The notes below the pieces were generated by a model. The model saw only the letters and a list, made by a program, of their open reading frames with translations, had not been told where the DNA came from and did not search any database. From positions 1 through 49,441 of the forward strand of contig JAQUPI010000008.1 in NCBI GenBank assembly GCA_028716705.1: a DNA stretch of 49,441 nucleotides, written 5' to 3'. The first letter of the stretch is position 1, and each line of letters starts with the position of its first letter. Shown piece by piece: positions 24,585-32,076 of the stretch. A program made the translations under genes and the position numbers. The stretch is from Candidatus Omnitrophota bacterium. GTDB taxonomy: Bacteria; Omnitrophota; Gorgyraeia; Gygaellales; Profunditerraquicolaceae.

Positions 24585-25442
24585 ATGCGCCAGCCAAGGA
24601 TCTTTTTATTATTATTCGCCTGCCTGTTCTTTTGCTGCAATCCTGTTTTTGCCGCGAAAAAAGAAACGCCTCCCGCGTCTGTAAAAGATGCCGAGGCGCC
24701 CGAGGATGAAGAAACGGAGGCAGCTCCTCAAGATGAAGAAGGCGCGGAAGTCCCTTCAGAAGACGCCGAAGAAGCCGAGCCGGCGCCCCCCGCTCCGGTG
24801 CCCGTCCTATTCCAGGGCCAGATAACCTCCGACAAAATAAACGTCCGCACGGACTCCTCAGTAAGCTCGCAGGTCATCTGCGTCCTGAACAAAGATCAAA
24901 AAGTAGAAGTCATAAAAGCGATCTATGAGTGGTATAAAATAAGGCTGCCTCAGTCCGCCCCTTCTTACATAAGGAAGGACATGGCCAGGCCTATCGACGG
25001 AAAGACCGCCAAAATAGCCAAGGAAAACGTAAATGTGCGCCTGGGCCCGGGTGAAAATTACGCCGTGCTCGGCAAAGCGCAAAAGAACGAGGTCGTAAAT
25101 ATACTTGAGGACGCGGTTTCCTGGTATAAAATAGAGCCGACAGCCAACAGCTTCGCCTGGGTGCACAAAAAATTCGTGGAAAAAGTCCGGCTGCCGAAAA
25201 AAGAAAAGCCGGAGCCCGGAAGCATAGTCGTGGAAGGGACCATAAAGCCGTACGCCAAAAAACGCGTCGCGACCCACAGGCTCATCTCCACAAGCGATAA
25301 AAAGACCTACTTATTGATCGGCAAAGAAGACAGCCTCAAGAGCCTTAGCGGCCAAAAAGTAAAAGTGACCGGTAAAAAAGTCCAGCCCGAAAGAAAGAAA
25401 AACCCGCTCATCGAAGTGCTAAAGATCGAGGCGCTGGATTGA
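24585..25442 (+). CDS. Exported double SH3-domain protein
   Basis: The 285-residue protein has a signal peptide (about 1-23, ending PVFA), an acidic Glu/Pro/Ala linker (about 28-78) and two bacterial SH3 domains: about 83-140 (DKINVRTDSSVSSQVICVL) and about 145-205 (ENVNVRLGPGENYAVLGKA). It ends with an OB-like strand-rich region. Such proteins bind cell-wall or other envelope ligands. The stop TGA overlaps the TTG start of the site-2 protease gene. Confidence 0.78.
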   Translation: MRQPRIFLLLFACLFFCCNPVFAAKKETPPASVKDAEAPEDEETEAAPQDEEGAEVPSEDAEEAEPAPPAPVPVLFQGQITSDKINVRTDSSVSSQVICVLNKDQKVEVIKAIYEWYKIRLPQSAPSYIRKDMARPIDGKTAKIAKENVNVRLGPGENYAVLGKAQKNEVVNILEDAVSWYKIEPTANSFAWVHKKFVEKVRLPKKEKPEPGSIVVEGTIKPYAKKRVATHRLISTSDKKTYLLIGKEDSLKSLSGQKVKVTGKKVQPERKKNPLIEVLKIEALD

Positions 25443-26071
25443 GCCTTGCCGGCCTCTTAATATCCTTCCTGATATCTTTCGGATTGCTCCTCATCGCCAT
25501 GACCGTGCACGAATTTTCCCATGGGCTGACCGCTTATAAACTCGGGGACCCGACCGCGAAATATTCCGGCCGGCTAACCCTTAATCCGTTCGCGCACATC
25601 GACCCGATGTGGACATTCTTCCTGCCGTTATTCCTTTTTATAAGCACGCACGGGCAATTCGTTTTCGGCGCGGCAAAACCCGTCCCTATCAATTACCACA
25701 GCCTTAAAAACCCCAAACGCGATATCATCTGGATCGGCCTGAGCGGGCCGGCGGCCAATTTCCTGCTGGCTTCGGTCCTAAGCCTATTCCTTAAATTCTT
25801 TCCCACGCCGCCAGGTTTACTTTCCCTGATTCTCGGCAATCTCATCATCATCAACGTGGTCCTGGGAGTATTCAACCTCTTACCGATCCCTCCCTTGGAC
25901 GGCTCCCGCATACTTTCCGGATTGCTTCCCCCGGATTTAGCTTACACCTATGCCCGCATCGAGCCGTACGGTTTTATCATCCTTATGCTGCTCCTCTGGT
26001 TCGGTGTTTTCGGATATATCGTCTGGCCCGCGGTTAACCTTATCTTAAGGATACTCGGAATCACCATATAA
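25439..26071 (+). CDS. Site-2 protease family M50 membrane metallopeptidase
   Basis: A 210-residue protein with several membrane helices. The zinc motif HEFSH is at about residues 24-28, followed by AYKLGDPTAKYSGRLTLNPF, and the third ligand lies in LLPIPPLDGSRIL near 157-169. This is the short S2P form of bacteria (FtsH-independent, YwhC-like). It cleaves within membranes; the substrate is unknown. The start is TTG, overlapping the upstream TGA, since no ATG gives the N-terminal helix. Confidence 0.85.
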   Translation: MSLAGLLISFLISFGLLLIAMTVHEFSHGLTAYKLGDPTAKYSGRLTLNPFAHIDPMWTFFLPLFLFISTHGQFVFGAAKPVPINYHSLKNPKRDIIWIGLSGPAANFLLASVLSLFLKFFPTPPGLLSLILGNLIIINVVLGVFNLLPIPPLDGSRILSGLLPPDLAYTYARIEPYGFIILMLLLWFGVFGYIVWPAVNLILRILGITI

Positions 26072-26072
26072 A

Positions 26073-27158
26073 ATGCGCGTATTAAAACTTAACCTCAAAA
26101 AACGTTCCTACGATATCTTTATCGGAAAGGGGCTTTTAAAAAGCTCAGGGAAATACCTTCGCCGGCTGAATATCGGCTCTGACGCCTACGTCATCACCAA
26201 TTCCCGGATCAAAAAAAATTACGGCGCCGCGCTCACCGGAGCCCTGAAAAGGTCGGGTTTTACGGTAAGATTCAAGCTGGTCCCGGACACCGAAAAGAGC
26301 AAATCCCTGCAAGCAGCCGCCGATGTCATAAAGGATATCGCGCTTTACGATAAAAAAAGGAAAATATTCATCATCGCTTTCGGCGGAGGGGTAGTCGGGG
26401 ACCTTGCCGGCTTTATCGCCTCCATTTATAAAAGAGGGGTGCCTTACGCGCATATCCCTACCACGCTCCTGGCACAGGTGGATTCGGGCATAGGAGGCAA
26501 GACCGCGGTGGACCTCAGCCAGGGCAAGAACCTGCTCGGCGCGTTCTATCAGCCGCGCCTGGTGATCAGCGATGTGTCGGCGCTAAAGTCCCTCGACGCC
26601 CGGCAGGTCAAAAACGGGCTTTCCGAGATCATAAAATACGCCGTGATCAAAGACGCCGCGCTCTTTAATTACCTGGAGAAAAATCACAAAAACATACTCG
26701 CTTTAAAAGACCGGGCTTTGGAATTCGCGGTAGCCCGCTGCAGCGCGATCAAGGCCCGGATAGTAGGAATGGATGAACGCGAAGAAAAAGGAATACGCAC
26801 TATATTGAACTTCGGCCACACCATCGGCCATGCCATAGAAGCGGCAGGAGGGTTCGCCGCGTATAATCACGGCGAAGCGGTCGCCCTGGGTATGCTGGCC
26901 GCTTCAGAAATAAGCGTGGCGCTTGGCCTCACAAGCGAAGCCGCGCTCAAAAGGATAGAGAAGCTTATAAAGGCCGTAGGCCTGCCCGTGAAAATAAAGG
27001 GAATTTCTTCAGATAAGATAATCCAGGCGCACTACCGCGATAAAAAATTCAGCGGCGCGGAAAATAGATTTGTCCTTATTGAAGGCATCGGAAAAACGAG
27101 GATAGTAAGGAATGTCCCCCTGGAGGCCGTCAGGCGGGCTTTAAAGAAAAGGATGTAG
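26073..27158 (+). CDS. aroB: 3-dehydroquinate synthase
   Basis: A 361-residue NAD- and metal-dependent enzyme of the shikimate pathway. The key stretch GGGVVGDLAGFIASIYKRG is followed by PTTLLAQVDSGIGGKTAVDL and GKNLLGAF, and the metal-binding His residues appear in LNFGHTIGHAIEA and NHGEAVALGM. It starts 1 base after the protease stop. aroQ of the same pathway is at 9200. It ends 9 bases before the convergent gspB-like gene. Confidence 0.95.
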   Translation: MRVLKLNLKKRSYDIFIGKGLLKSSGKYLRRLNIGSDAYVITNSRIKKNYGAALTGALKRSGFTVRFKLVPDTEKSKSLQAAADVIKDIALYDKKRKIFIIAFGGGVVGDLAGFIASIYKRGVPYAHIPTTLLAQVDSGIGGKTAVDLSQGKNLLGAFYQPRLVISDVSALKSLDARQVKNGLSEIIKYAVIKDAALFNYLEKNHKNILALKDRALEFAVARCSAIKARIVGMDEREEKGIRTILNFGHTIGHAIEAAGGFAAYNHGEAVALGMLAASEISVALGLTSEAALKRIEKLIKAVGLPVKIKGISSDKIIQAHYRDKKFSGAENRFVLIEGIGKTRIVRNVPLEAVRRALKKRM

Positions 27159-27167
27159 CGGCGGCTT

Positions 27168-27647
27168 TTACTTGCCCACCGAAAGTTTCACCACCGAACC
27201 CCTGTTTTCCAACTCCACCTCTTGCAGCGAGATCTCACCCACGGTTGCCGGCCCGACCCTATCGCCCTTCTTAACGATCTTGTTATTGATAAGGGCGTAA
27301 CCTTCGTCCCCTGAAAAGAAGACTCCGCTTACGATCAGAGGAGAGGGAAGATCTTCCCAGGATTCCTCCTCTTCGGCGGCGCTGCTGGTAACAGCTTGCG
27401 CGGCAACCGTAAGAGGTATATCCTCTTTGATAACGGCGGCGGGAGATGTTTTCGGCGCGGGCTTGGGTGAAAGCAGCCCAAATAAGATATTCGCCAGTAC
27501 GCCTCCCACGCAGATCATCACCGCGTAAAGCAGGTACACCTTACGCTTAGAAGCGCTCTGCGGCGCTGGTTTTTGGGCTTGCTGCTCGGGAGAAGCGGGA
27601 GCGGTAGAAGCTTCCACTTTTTTTAACGCGTCATGTATTATGCTCAT
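27168..27647 (-). CDS. gspB: GspB-like general secretion pathway protein
   Basis: On the minus strand, a 159-residue protein starts MSIIHDALKKVEAS, the hallmark N-terminus of GspB/ExeB. It has one membrane helix (about 37-60), an Ala/Glu/Pro linker and a C-terminal T2SSB-like domain (GYALINNKIVKKGDRVGPAT). With ExeA it helps install the type II secretion secretin through the peptidoglycan. It overlaps the exeA-like gene by 4 bases. The rest of the secretion system is not in the window. Confidence 0.75.
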   Translation of the reverse strand: MSIIHDALKKVEASTAPASPEQQAQKPAPQSASKRKVYLLYAVMICVGGVLANILFGLLSPKPAPKTSPAAVIKEDIPLTVAAQAVTSSAAEEEESWEDLPSPLIVSGVFFSGDEGYALINNKIVKKGDRVGPATVGEISLQEVELENRGSVVKLSVGK

Positions 27648-28471
27648 TGCGCAGCGCTCACTTTATTATCGCTTAACTCCGTAATACACCTTTCTATTAT
27701 CTCGATGCCGATCGACCCGGCCTCGGCCACAAACCCGGCCAAAAGCGCGCGGTCGCAGATAACGTTTATCAGCCTGGGGACCCCGCCGGAAAAATCGAAT
27801 ATCGCCTTAAGGGCATCCTGCGTAAAGCTCGGGTTTACCATTGATCCGGCGATACTCAGGCGGTGATTGACATATTCGGCCGCTTCCGCCGCGTTTTCCA
27901 GCGGCGTAATATGGTACCTCACCATAATCCTCTGCTTAAGCTGGCGCAGGTCATAAAGGTCGAGCTTGGAATTCAGTTCCGGCTGTCCCATCAGGATGAT
28001 CTGTAATAATTTGTCCTTCTCCGTCTCCAGATTCGACAGCAGCCTGACCTGTTCCAGGGCTGAAGGCTTCAAATTCTGCGCTTCGTCTATGATCAGGACC
28101 ACGTTATTCCCCGCCTCCGATTCCCTTAAAAGAAAATGGTTCAGCTCCCAGATAAAACCTAACCTTGACTTGTTCTTGACCTTTATACCGAAATCATTGA
28201 CTATCGCTTCCAGCAATTGAATTTCAGAAAAATAAGGATTGAGGATGAACGCCGTCTTGACGTTCTTCGGGAGCCGGTTGAGGAAAAACCGGCAGAGGGT
28301 GGTCTTTCCCGTGCCTATTTCTCCGGTCACAGCCAGGATGCCTTTTCTTTGCGCGGTGCCGTAGGTGAGGTGGGAGAGGGCTTCCTTGTGCTGCCTGCTC
28401 AGGAAGAAGAACGCGGGGTCAGAGGTTACATTGAAGGGCCGTTCTTTGAATCCGTAAAACTTGCAGTACAT
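27644..28471 (-). CDS. exeA: ExeA/GspA-like AAA ATPase
   Basis: A minus-strand 275-residue ATPase with the ExeA N-terminus MYCKFYGFKERPFNVTSDP, Walker A GEIGTGKTT near residues 50-58 and Walker B VVLIIDEAQNL near 121-131, followed by LRLLSNLE-like VRLLSNLETEKDKLLQIIL. It is the ATPase partner of GspB. No peptidoglycan-binding extension is present, unlike full-length ExeA (about 540 residues), so this is the short form. Its promoter places the ATG at the predicted transcription start. Confidence 0.85.
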   Translation of the reverse strand: MYCKFYGFKERPFNVTSDPAFFFLSRQHKEALSHLTYGTAQRKGILAVTGEIGTGKTTLCRFFLNRLPKNVKTAFILNPYFSEIQLLEAIVNDFGIKVKNKSRLGFIWELNHFLLRESEAGNNVVLIIDEAQNLKPSALEQVRLLSNLETEKDKLLQIILMGQPELNSKLDLYDLRQLKQRIMVRYHITPLENAAEAAEYVNHRLSIAGSMVNPSFTQDALKAIFDFSGGVPRLINVICDRALLAGFVAEAGSIGIEIIERCITELSDNKVSAAQ

Positions 28472-28477
28472 GCCCTA

Positions 28478-28505
28478 ATTATAACAAAAAGAGGGCTTTT
28501 GTAAA
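28478..28505 (-). promoter_or_regulatory. exeA promoter, predicted leaderless
   Basis: On the minus strand, TTTACA (28505-28500), a 16-base spacer and a perfect TATAAT (28483-28478). The ATG starts 6 bases further on at 28471, with no room for a ribosome binding site. Confidence 0.75.
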
Positions 28506-28509
28506 GGAT

Positions 28510-28538
28510 TTGACACCTTTTTAAATCTATGGTATATT
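28510..28538 (+). promoter_or_regulatory. Promoter of the zinc-ribbon/PilZ genes
   Basis: TTGACA (28510-28515), a 17-base spacer and TATATT (28533-28538), diverging from the exeA promoter only a few bases away. Here a normal leader of about 50 bases follows. Confidence 0.75.
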
Positions 28539-28593
28539 ATTTCAGGAATTAACGAGGCTTTTAAAATAACAAGAATTCAGAGAAAGGATTGCG

Positions 28594-28785
28594 ATGGCAG
28601 CGGAAACAGCACCAGCAGCACCCGCGGCAGCAGGCGCCGCCCCGGTGGTCGAAAAGCAGACCAATTGCCTGGCTTGCAACAAACCCCTTAAAAAACTTAA
28701 ACTCTATTACCGCGACGGCAAATTCTATTGCAGCAAAAAGTGCTGGCGCGATTTCCTGCGTAAAAGCAAAGAAGAGAAGAAATGA
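28594..28785 (+). CDS. Small zinc-ribbon protein
   Basis: A 63-residue protein with an Ala/Pro N-terminus and a zinc-binding core NCLACNKPLKKLKLYYRDGK...YCSKKCW: CxxC near residues 25-28 and CxxxC near 46-50. The spacing suggests a treble-clef or MYND-like knuckle. GAAAGGA lies before the ATG. An overlapping frame starting at 28589 is a shadow. It overlaps the PilZ gene by 4 bases. Function unknown. Confidence 0.75.
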   Translation: MAAETAPAAPAAAGAAPVVEKQTNCLACNKPLKKLKLYYRDGKFYCSKKCWRDFLRKSKEEKK

Positions 28786-29147
28786 AGCATAAAGAACAGG
28801 AAAGAAGAAAACACCCTCGCATAAACCACGCGCTTCCCATCAAGATCGCGGCTAACGGTTACAGTTTCACCACTTCCACGGAAAACGTAAGCTGCGTAGG
28901 GGCATACTGCCACCTGGATAAATACATCCCGCCTTTCACCAGGATCGCCGTAAAAGTGGTCCTGCCTGTTGTCTCCGACGGGAAGAAAAAGAATGTCGAC
29001 GTAGAGTGCAAGGGCGTCATCGTAAGGTCAATGGACGAAAAAAGAGGCGGTTTTAACGTTGCCGTCTTTTTCAACGGCATCCAGGAAAACCAGCGTAAGA
29101 AAATATCCGAATACGTCAGCCAATTCCTGCCTCAAAACTCCCTCTGA
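28782..29147 (+). CDS. PilZ-domain protein
   Basis: A 121-residue single-domain PilZ protein. The c-di-GMP contact motif RRKHPR is at residues 8-13 (RxxxR) and the second motif appears as ENVSCVGAYC (D/NxSxxG-like, with Asn for Asp), near residues 33-42. It probably acts as a c-di-GMP effector or is a degenerate form. It overlaps the zinc-ribbon gene by 4 bases. An HD-GYP protein encoded at 22594 may control the same signal. Confidence 0.8.
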   Translation: MKHKEQERRKHPRINHALPIKIAANGYSFTTSTENVSCVGAYCHLDKYIPPFTRIAVKVVLPVVSDGKKKNVDVECKGVIVRSMDEKRGGFNVAVFFNGIQENQRKKISEYVSQFLPQNSL

Positions 29148-29165
29148 TCTGAAACCTCTAAAACA

Positions 29166-29693
29166 ATGGGTATCATCAGGGATGTCCATCCGGTAAAACT
29201 CGTTACCGGCTTTATTTTCAAAGAAGAAAGCGTCCTGGCCAAGGCGGAGTCGGCCTTGAAAAGGGCCTTCGGCGATATGGACTACCAAAGCCCCCACCTG
29301 GCCTTTGATCTCACCGATTATTACGCCGCCGAATTCGGCAACGGCTTAAAAAGAAAATTCATCTCCTTCAGAAAACTTATCCCCGCCGGTAAGCTGGCGG
29401 ATATCAAGGCCCTTTCCAATCGCATCGAGAAGCGCTTATCGCTTGAAAAGCGCCGTTTGATCAATATCGACCCCGGTTATCTGGACATGGCCAAGCTGGT
29501 CCTGGCCTCCACCAAGGATTACAGGCACCGGGTCTATCTCGAAAAGGGCATCTTCGCCGAGATCACCCTTTCTTACAGGAAAAAAAGCTTCGCCCCCTGG
29601 GAATGGACCTATCCGGATTACGCTTCCGCCGCCTATATTAAGGTATTCAATCAGATAAGGGAGCTCTATGCGTCTCAGATCCAAAAAGACTAA
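29166..29693 (+). CDS. DUF4416 family protein
   Basis: A 175-residue protein with the DUF4416 pattern: VKLVTGFIFKEESVLAKAES near the N-terminus, MDYQSPHLAFDLTDYYAAEF, RLINIDPGYLDMAKLVLAST and the C-terminal WEWTYPDYASAAYIKVFNQI. The function is unknown. It is common in deltaproteobacterial and Omnitrophota-like genomes. Its stop lies within the start region of the M48 gene (26-base overlap). Confidence 0.82.
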   Translation: MGIIRDVHPVKLVTGFIFKEESVLAKAESALKRAFGDMDYQSPHLAFDLTDYYAAEFGNGLKRKFISFRKLIPAGKLADIKALSNRIEKRLSLEKRRLINIDPGYLDMAKLVLASTKDYRHRVYLEKGIFAEITLSYRKKSFAPWEWTYPDYASAAYIKVFNQIRELYASQIQKD

Positions 29694-30516
29694 GCTGAAA
29701 TCTAAGGCCGGGGACTGTCCCCCTCTGAAACTTTACTGCAGCCCACAGGGGACTGTCCCCAAACACTTCCTAATAATTGCCCTGGGCTTTCTTTTCTTGA
29801 GCGGCTGCACGACCATATACAACCCGGCGACAGGCAGGAGAGAGGCCCTGATCATGGGAACCGAGCGCGAAGTCTCTCTCGGCAAGGACCTGGACAAGCA
29901 GGTACAAAAACAATCCAAGATCGTCTCTGACTCCTCAAAACAATCCCGGCTCGACCGGGTCGGCTCCAAAATAGCGGCCTCTTCCGACCGGCAGGACTTA
30001 ACCTATTACTTCAAACTCATTGACAATAAGGACTACAACGCCTTCGCCATCCCCGGCGGTTATGTTTATGTGCACACCGGGCTCTTCGACGATACCACCG
30101 ACGACGAACTGGCGGGGGTCCTTGCCCACGAAGTCGGCCATATCGCCGCCCGCCACAGCATTAAAAAATTACAGTCCGCTATGGGTTATCAATTCGCCGC
30201 CCTGGGTTCTCAAATAGTGGGCAGCGCCCTGGGCATACCCGCCATGGATGCGATAAGCCAGGCGGCGGATATAATTTATGACCTCTCCAGCCTGGGGTAC
30301 AGCCGCAAAGATGAAAATTTCGCCGATAAATTAGCCGTGAGGTATTCAAAAAGGGCGGGATATGACCCGCGCGGGATAATCACATTCTTCAGAAAACTCC
30401 AGGAAGAAGCGAAGAGAAAGGGCGGCTTCCTGAAAATCGAGATCTTCAGCTCGCATCCGGACATCGAGAAGCGTATCAAAAATGTCGAAAAAGAAATAGC
30501 AGGGACGCTCCCTTAA
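29668..30516 (+). CDS. M48-family metalloprotease lipoprotein with repeat-derived N-terminal and C-terminal segments
   Basis: A 282-residue BepA/LoiP-like M48 lipoprotein with lipobox LFLSGC near residues 42-47, zinc motif AHEVGHIAARHS (HExxH, near 153-164) and the third ligand in SRKDENFADKLAVRYSKRA. It degrades misfolded envelope proteins. Oddities: codons 15-31 are encoded by an in-frame 51-base unit bounded by two copies of GGGGACTGTCCCC, giving an unusually long n-region before the hydrophobic core. The last five residues and the stop come from repeat B. Removing the 51 bases leaves a normal lipoprotein signal peptide. Confidence 0.85.
   Translation: MRLRSKKTKLKSKAGDCPPLKLYCSPQGTVPKHFLIIALGFLFLSGCTTIYNPATGRREALIMGTEREVSLGKDLDKQVQKQSKIVSDSSKQSRLDRVGSKIAASSDRQDLTYYFKLIDNKDYNAFAIPGGYVYVHTGLFDDTTDDELAGVLAHEVGHIAARHSIKKLQSAMGYQFAALGSQIVGSALGIPAMDAISQAADIIYDLSSLGYSRKDENFADKLAVRYSKRAGYDPRGIITFFRKLQEEAKRKGGFLKIEIFSSHPDIEKRIKNVEKEIAGTLP
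29710..29760 (+). repeat. Repeat D pair inserted in frame in the M48 signal peptide
   Basis: GGGGACTGTCCCC at 29710-29722 and again at 29748-29760, bounding a 51-base (17-codon) unit. The two arms are each self-complementary and GGGAC-headed like repeats A-C. Confidence 0.8.
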
Positions 30517-30562
30517 CATGCAACCTATTATGTGACAATCTGTTACAGAGGCTCATTTTCCG
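30499..30562 (+). repeat. Repeat B, copy 4, providing the M48 C-terminus and stop
   Basis: A 64-base copy from GCAGGGACGCTCCCT to GCTCATTTTCCG. The M48 frame reads through GCAGGGACGCTCCCT and stops at the TAA at 30514-30516. The element ends 4 bases before the radical SAM gene ATG. Confidence 0.83.
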
Positions 30563-30566
30563 ATTT

Positions 30567-31523
30567 ATGTATCCTTCGTATTTAGATTCCTATAATTCAG
30601 GTCAGCTGCGCAAAGTTTCCGAGACGGTCTTTAACCTGCTTCGCTCCTGCGCGCTCTGCCCCAGAAAATGCGGCGTGAACCGCCTGAATAATGAGCGCGG
30701 TTTTTGCCGCGCCGGCGTAAAAGCCAGGGTATGCAGTTACATGCCTCACCATGGCGAAGAGCCGCCTATTTCCGGAACGCGCGGCTCCGGGACCATCTTC
30801 TTCTCCGGATGCAATATGGCCTGCGTTTACTGCCAAAACTACGAATTCAGCCAAAAAGACGAAGGCAGGGAATTCGAAACGCGGGAATTATCCGAAGCCA
30901 TGCTCAATTTGCAAAGCCAGGGCTGCCATAATATAAACCTGGTCACGCCCACGCATTTCATGCCGCAGATCTTAAAATCCCTGGAGCTGGCTGTCCCCAA
31001 AGGACTGAACATACCCCTTGTTTACAATACAAGCGGCTATGAATCCGCCGATATCTTGCGGTTCCTCGACGGTATTGTGGATATATACCTTCCGGACATG
31101 CGTTACGCCGGTAATAACATATCGGCCAAATATTCCGGGGCTCCGGGTTACCCGGAATTTAACCGGGCCGCCCTGAAAGAAATGCACCGCCAGGCAGGGC
31201 TCGCCCAACTCGATGAAAACGGCCTTATCAAGCGCGGCCTGATCATAAGGCACTTAGTCCTCCCGAATAATGTCTCAGGAACAGAGAAGATAATGAAATT
31301 CGTTGCCCAGAGCCTGTCAAAAGATACTTACATCAGCCTGATGAGCCAGTATACTCCTTATCACAAGGCAAATTCCTACAAAGATATCTGCCGCCGCGTG
31401 AATTTCGAGGAGTACGAATACGCTAAAATGATTATGGAAAGATGCGGGCTGAGCAACGGATGGACACAAGACGACCGCGGGCTCGAAAGGTTCGCCGGCG
31501 TCAACATAAAACCCCTTAGGTGA
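30567..31523 (+). CDS. Radical SAM protein of the PflX/COG1313 type
   Basis: A 318-residue radical SAM protein with an N-terminal Cys cluster CALCPRKCGVNR and GFCRAG (about residues 28-50). The radical SAM cluster is GCNMACVYCQNYEFS (CxxxCxxC, about 83-97). C-terminal segments SQYTPYHKAN and YEYAKMIMERCGL are typical of COG1313. It is related to pyruvate formate-lyase activating enzymes; its target is unknown. The ATG has no Shine-Dalgarno and lies 4 bases after repeat B. Confidence 0.85.
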   Translation: MYPSYLDSYNSGQLRKVSETVFNLLRSCALCPRKCGVNRLNNERGFCRAGVKARVCSYMPHHGEEPPISGTRGSGTIFFSGCNMACVYCQNYEFSQKDEGREFETRELSEAMLNLQSQGCHNINLVTPTHFMPQILKSLELAVPKGLNIPLVYNTSGYESADILRFLDGIVDIYLPDMRYAGNNISAKYSGAPGYPEFNRAALKEMHRQAGLAQLDENGLIKRGLIIRHLVLPNNVSGTEKIMKFVAQSLSKDTYISLMSQYTPYHKANSYKDICRRVNFEEYEYAKMIMERCGLSNGWTQDDRGLERFAGVNIKPLR

Positions 31524-31527
31524 GAAA

Positions 31528-32076
31528 ATGCGTAAATTGACCGGAGTTTTGTTAGTTTTTCTTTTCGCCTTTACGTCTTTCGGCTTCTCCTTTGACCTTT
31601 CCTTCTTTGATTTCCCGACCCTGCAGGAAGCCGCCTACTACGACGCGCTTCAGGATGTAAAAGAAGGCCACCACGACTATGCCTACATCAAACTGAGAGA
31701 ATACGTCAGGGAACGACCCCGCCCGGACCGCGAGAAAAAAGCGCGTTTTTCCATGGCTGAATACCTGCTCGAGATAAAAAATTACCGCGACGCCATAAAA
31801 CAACTTGCCGGATATCTCGAAGACTACCCCGATGACCCCAGCCGCGTCTTCGCGCAGGCGCTACTCTATAAAGCCTTAACGGATTTCAAGCAGGATCCGG
31901 AACTTATAGAACGGATAAAGCTGAACTTCTTCTCCCGTTCATTGTTCTTGATCTTCTCGGAATCGAAAAGCATAGAGTATGAGTCCATATTCAAAAACGT
32001 CTATAGAATAACCGAGTATGTCGACAGGATTGAGATCTTCAAAAACAATGAACTTTTCCTCGATATCGCGCCTTAA
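31528..32076 (+). CDS. Exported TPR-like protein (BamD/YbgF-like)
   Basis: A 182-residue protein with a signal peptide (about 1-20) and helical TPR-like repeats (about 35-125; REYVRERPRPDREKKARFSM and QLAGYLEDYPDDPSRVFAQA). Such domains act as scaffolds in outer-membrane assembly. There is no lipobox Cys, unlike BamD. GGTGAG precedes the ATG. It overlaps the AsmA-like gene by about 29 bases and is probably co-translated with it. Confidence 0.65.
   Translation: MRKLTGVLLVFLFAFTSFGFSFDLSFFDFPTLQEAAYYDALQDVKEGHHDYAYIKLREYVRERPRPDREKKARFSMAEYLLEIKNYRDAIKQLAGYLEDYPDDPSRVFAQALLYKALTDFKQDPELIERIKLNFFSRSLFLIFSESKSIEYESIFKNVYRITEYVDRIEIFKNNELFLDIAP

Noticed and set aside
28589-28792. Overlapping frame at 28589 in the zinc-ribbon gene
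   Set aside because: It is a Gln/Arg-rich shadow; the 28594 frame has paired zinc-binding cysteines and a coupled stop.
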